Assembly (NCBI GenBank): GCA_027482725.1 | Contig: JAIXVT010000246.1 | Span: 1 to 7,517 of the forward strand | DNA length: 7,517 bases | Direction: 5' to 3' | Origin: Pseudomonadota bacterium | GTDB taxonomy: Bacteria > Bdellovibrionota > UBA1018 > CAIMNF01 | In this document: positions 5,779 through 7,517 of the stretch, in pieces | Position numbering within the stretch: position 1 is the first letter of the stretch | Layout: each line of letters starts with the position of its first letter | Made by a program: the position numbers and the translations under genes | The notes under the pieces: model-generated | Database searches by the model: none | What the model was told of the DNA's origin: nothing | What the model saw: the letters and a program-made list of their open reading frames with translations, nothing else

Positions 5779-5933
5779 ACGAAAGTTTGGTTAAATTTAA
5801 TTTATTTAAAAAATTTGCCGCTCTGGGGGTCGTGATTTCAGCACTTGTCGGATGCGGAGTAAAACTCCCCCCAAAACCCATTTACAACGACCAAAACAAT
5901 CCCTTTGCTCCACCACCTCCCAAAAAAGGCTAA
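5772..5933 (+). CDS. Small lipoprotein, LptM-like (53 aa)
   Basis: This short gene starts at ATG 5772, overlapping the end of the barrel gene by 7 bp (stop TGA at 5776-5778), which suggests translational coupling. The N-region is basic (KFNLFKKF), followed by a hydrophobic core (AALGVVISAL) and a perfect lipobox LVGC with the lipidated Cys at residue 28. The mature part is only 26 residues, starts GCGVK and is rich in Pro, Asn and Lys, ending APPPPKKG. The GCGxK start followed by a Pro-rich tail resembles LptM (YifL), the small lipoprotein that helps mature the LptD-LptE LPS translocon, but the similarity is short and may be generic. There is no Ser at +2; Gly at +2 is compatible with outer-membrane sorting by the E. 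coli rule. It is 9 bp from the methyltransferase gene. Confidence 0.8.
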   Translation: MVNESLVKFNLFKKFAALGVVISALVGCGVKLPPKPIYNDQNNPFAPPPPKKG

Positions 5934-5942
5934 TCAAGCACC

Positions 5943-7127
5943 ATGAGCGTCGTCTTAAGAAAAAAACGAGAAGAAAAGATCCATTTTTTTGTCTCTTGCC
6001 CCCGCGGGCTAGAGTCTCTTTTGATCAAAGAAGTCCGGTCTCTTGCCCCTGACTGCGAATGTCGCGAGGGCGTGGGCGGAATCCATGCCCAAGGCACTTT
6101 GGATTTGGGATATCAACTCTGCTTGGATTCGCGCGTAGCTTCGCGAGTTCTTATGGAAGTGGCAAAGTTTGAGCGCACGCGAAATGATATGGAGCTGTAT
6201 CAAGCCGCAAAAGTCTTTGACTGGACGCGGCTTTTCAATTTAAGTGCCACATTTGCCATTTATTTCACCCATGCCCCCTCGGATCGCATTGATGATCAAT
6301 ACTGGGCGCTCAAACTCAAAGACGCTATTGCGGATCAGTTCCGCAGTAAGTTTGCCGAACGTCCTGACGTCAACCGCCAAGAGCCGGATGTAACCTTCCG
6401 GGCACACTTAGAAAAAGGGGCGACTACCGTATACTTGGATTTTTCAGGTGGCGCTCTGCATGAGCGTGGATACCGCAGGGAAACCGGACTTGCGCCCATG
6501 AAAGAGAATTTGGCTGCGGGACTTTTGGGCCTTGTCGATCCCGCGGGAACAGTGATGCCACGATCCTCTTTTTACGATCCTTTTTGTGGATCTGGAACGT
6601 TGGTAATCGAAGCCGCTCTGAAACGCCTTGGAGTGGCGCCCGGCCTGTCACGGATTCAATTTGGTTTCGAGGCTTGGCGCGGGCATATTGCAGATCTTTA
6701 CTTGAAACTCCGCAATCAACGAGAGTTGTTTTTGGAATCGCTAAAGCCCCTGCCTGAAAAATTTTGGGGAACTGACGTTGACCCTCAACAAGTCGAACGT
6801 GCAAAAGCCAACGCTCATTCGGCCGGCATCGCCCACCACGTCCATTTTGAAGTCGCAGACGCGCTCAAAAGTAAGGCGCCGTTTAAGGGCGGGGTTATTG
6901 TAACCAACCCGCCTTACGGCGAACGATTGGGGGATTCGCAGGACTTGACCCAGCTTTACAAAGATTTGGGACATCACTTGAAAAATCATTTTGGCGGATA
7001 CACCGTCGGTCTCATTTCGAGCGATAAAAACTTACTCAAAATGATTCCGCTCAAGCCCATGGCTCAACACCGCGTGTTTAACGGCAAATTAGAGAGTCAG
7101 TTCCTTGTTTTTTACATTAATAAATGA
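5943..7127 (+). CDS. THUMP-domain class I SAM-dependent rRNA methyltransferase (RlmL N-half/YpsC type), 394 aa
   Basis: It is predicted to make N2-methylguanosine in 23S rRNA, as the RlmL N-terminal half does at G2445, using S-adenosylmethionine. The N-terminal FFVSCPRGLESLLIKEV (15-31) is the typical opening of the family. A THUMP RNA-binding domain covers about 48-168, closed by GALHERGYR (170-178). The Rossmann methyltransferase domain contains SSFYDPFCGSGTLVIEAA (208-225; SAM loop), GTDVDP (276-281; ribose-binding acid) and the catalytic NPPYGERLG (322-330). At 394 aa it corresponds to Bacillus YpsC and lacks the second RlmK methyltransferase domain found in E. coli RlmKL. The Shine-Dalgarno may be AAAAAAGG (5922-5929) inside the lipoprotein gene, 13 nt away, so coupling is likely. 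The exact target base is inferred from family only. Confidence 0.94.
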   Translation: MSVVLRKKREEKIHFFVSCPRGLESLLIKEVRSLAPDCECREGVGGIHAQGTLDLGYQLCLDSRVASRVLMEVAKFERTRNDMELYQAAKVFDWTRLFNLSATFAIYFTHAPSDRIDDQYWALKLKDAIADQFRSKFAERPDVNRQEPDVTFRAHLEKGATTVYLDFSGGALHERGYRRETGLAPMKENLAAGLLGLVDPAGTVMPRSSFYDPFCGSGTLVIEAALKRLGVAPGLSRIQFGFEAWRGHIADLYLKLRNQRELFLESLKPLPEKFWGTDVDPQQVERAKANAHSAGIAHHVHFEVADALKSKAPFKGGVIVTNPPYGERLGDSQDLTQLYKDLGHHLKNHFGGYTVGLISSDKNLLKMIPLKPMAQHRVFNGKLESQFLVFYINK

Positions 7128-7129
7128 TA

Positions 7130-7175
7130 AATCGTCGTCAGGTTTGGAAAGGACCTTACCCCCCTTATGACGATT
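7130..7175 (+). promoter_or_regulatory. Possible hairpin enclosing the glnN ribosome binding site and start codon
   Basis: AATCGTC (7130-7136) is the exact reverse complement of GACGATT (7169-7175). Pairing would enclose the AAAGGA (7148-7153) and put the G of the ATG in the stem. A 7-bp match across 46 nt could arise by chance. Confidence 0.3.
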
Positions 7176-7517
7176 CGTATTTCTTCTCGTGCTGAAGCCG
7201 TACAAGTTGCTGTTCACCGAAAACCCCTAGAAACCGATATCTTGCTCGACGAAAAAGGGACCGCAATCCCGGCGTCCAGTCTTTTTGGTATCCTGACGTT
7301 TAATAACGATGAGATGCAGGATCGGCTGCCCAAGGATATTTATAAAAAATTTCAGCAAACCTTAAATGAAGGCAAAAAGCTTGATGTCGAAGTCGCTAAC
7401 GCCATCGCCCACGCTGTAAAAGAATGGGCGCTCCAGAGCGGGGCTTCTCACTTTTGTCATTGGTTTGAACCTCAACCGGGACTCACCGCCGAAAAGCACG
7501 ATGGGTTTTTAACTTTA
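7167..7517 (+). CDS. glnN: Type III glutamine synthetase GlnN (partial, first 117 residues)
   Basis: The enzyme makes glutamine from glutamate, ammonia and ATP in the cytoplasm. Only the N-terminal portion is in the window. Residues 38-42 (SLFGI) sit where other GlnN proteins have FGxxVF, and DRLPKDIYKKF (52-62) fits the family pattern RLPKxxYKK. The segment VANAIAHAVKEWALQSGASHFCHWFEPQPG followed by LTAEKHDGF (residues about 76-114) is a hallmark of the GSIII N-terminal domain. Full-length GSIII is about 700 residues, so roughly 600 residues lie beyond the edge. The ATG follows AAAGGA (7148-7153) with a rather long 13-nt spacer; a TAA upstream in frame (7128-7130) leaves no other ATG. The 39-bp gap to the methyltransferase gene suggests a shared transcript. 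Nothing here shows nitrogen-control sites. Confidence 0.93.
   Translation, partial: MTIRISSRAEAVQVAVHRKPLETDILLDEKGTAIPASSLFGILTFNNDEMQDRLPKDIYKKFQQTLNEGKKLDVEVANAIAHAVKEWALQSGASHFCHWFEPQPGLTAEKHDGFLTL

Noticed and set aside
1..7517. Mobile elements, defence or biosynthetic systems, CRISPR, tRNA or riboswitch
   Set aside because: No transposase, long terminal repeats, spaced repeats, cloverleaf or recognisable aptamer was seen, and the genes are ordinary chromosomal ones.

Overview
The window is compact bacterial DNA of moderate GC content. It holds eight complete genes and a ninth and tenth cut by the two edges. No mobile element, CRISPR array, tRNA or rRNA was seen. The mix suggests a Gram-negative bacterium with Sec-exported proteins: an outer-membrane barrel ending in Trp, a small lipoprotein, a DksA-type factor, a type III glutamine synthetase and a Bacillus-like deoxynucleoside kinase. 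My tentative guess is the Bdellovibrionota or a related deltaproteobacterial lineage. That is an inference from gene content, not from a marker gene.

Layout. At the left edge, an exported membrane protein of unknown function runs leftward off the window (1-466, minus). A 152-bp divergent spacer with a good sigma70 promoter and a perfect AT-rich inverted repeat separates it from an exported protein of unknown function (619-1482, plus). That gene is convergent with a deoxynucleoside kinase (1489-2133, minus); only 6 bp separate the stops, and a two-way terminator lies inside the end of the kinase gene. Citrate synthase (2259-3425, plus) follows, then a DksA/TraR zinc-finger regulator (3632-4009, plus) with its own promoter, a leader hairpin and a strong terminator. 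That terminator lies inside the 3' end of the convergent TPR-like gene (3986-4618, minus).

Only 17 bp from the TPR-like gene's start begins a plus-strand cluster that probably forms one operon. It contains an outer-membrane barrel protein (4636-5778), an overlapping 53-residue lipoprotein with an LptM-like look (5772-5933), a THUMP-domain rRNA methyltransferase (5943-7127) and glnN, type III glutamine synthetase (7167 to the right edge).

No single new system stands out. The metabolic genes (nucleotide salvage, TCA entry, nitrogen assimilation) and growth-control genes (DksA, rRNA modification) are ordinary. The most interesting signals are in gene expression. Several genes lack a Shine-Dalgarno sequence but have a TAAA-type -10-like hexamer about 7 nt before the start codon, which suggests leaderless mRNAs. 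One divergent pair appears to share overlapping -10 elements in a 17-bp spacer. At both convergent junctions, the terminator lies within the coding end of the opposing gene.
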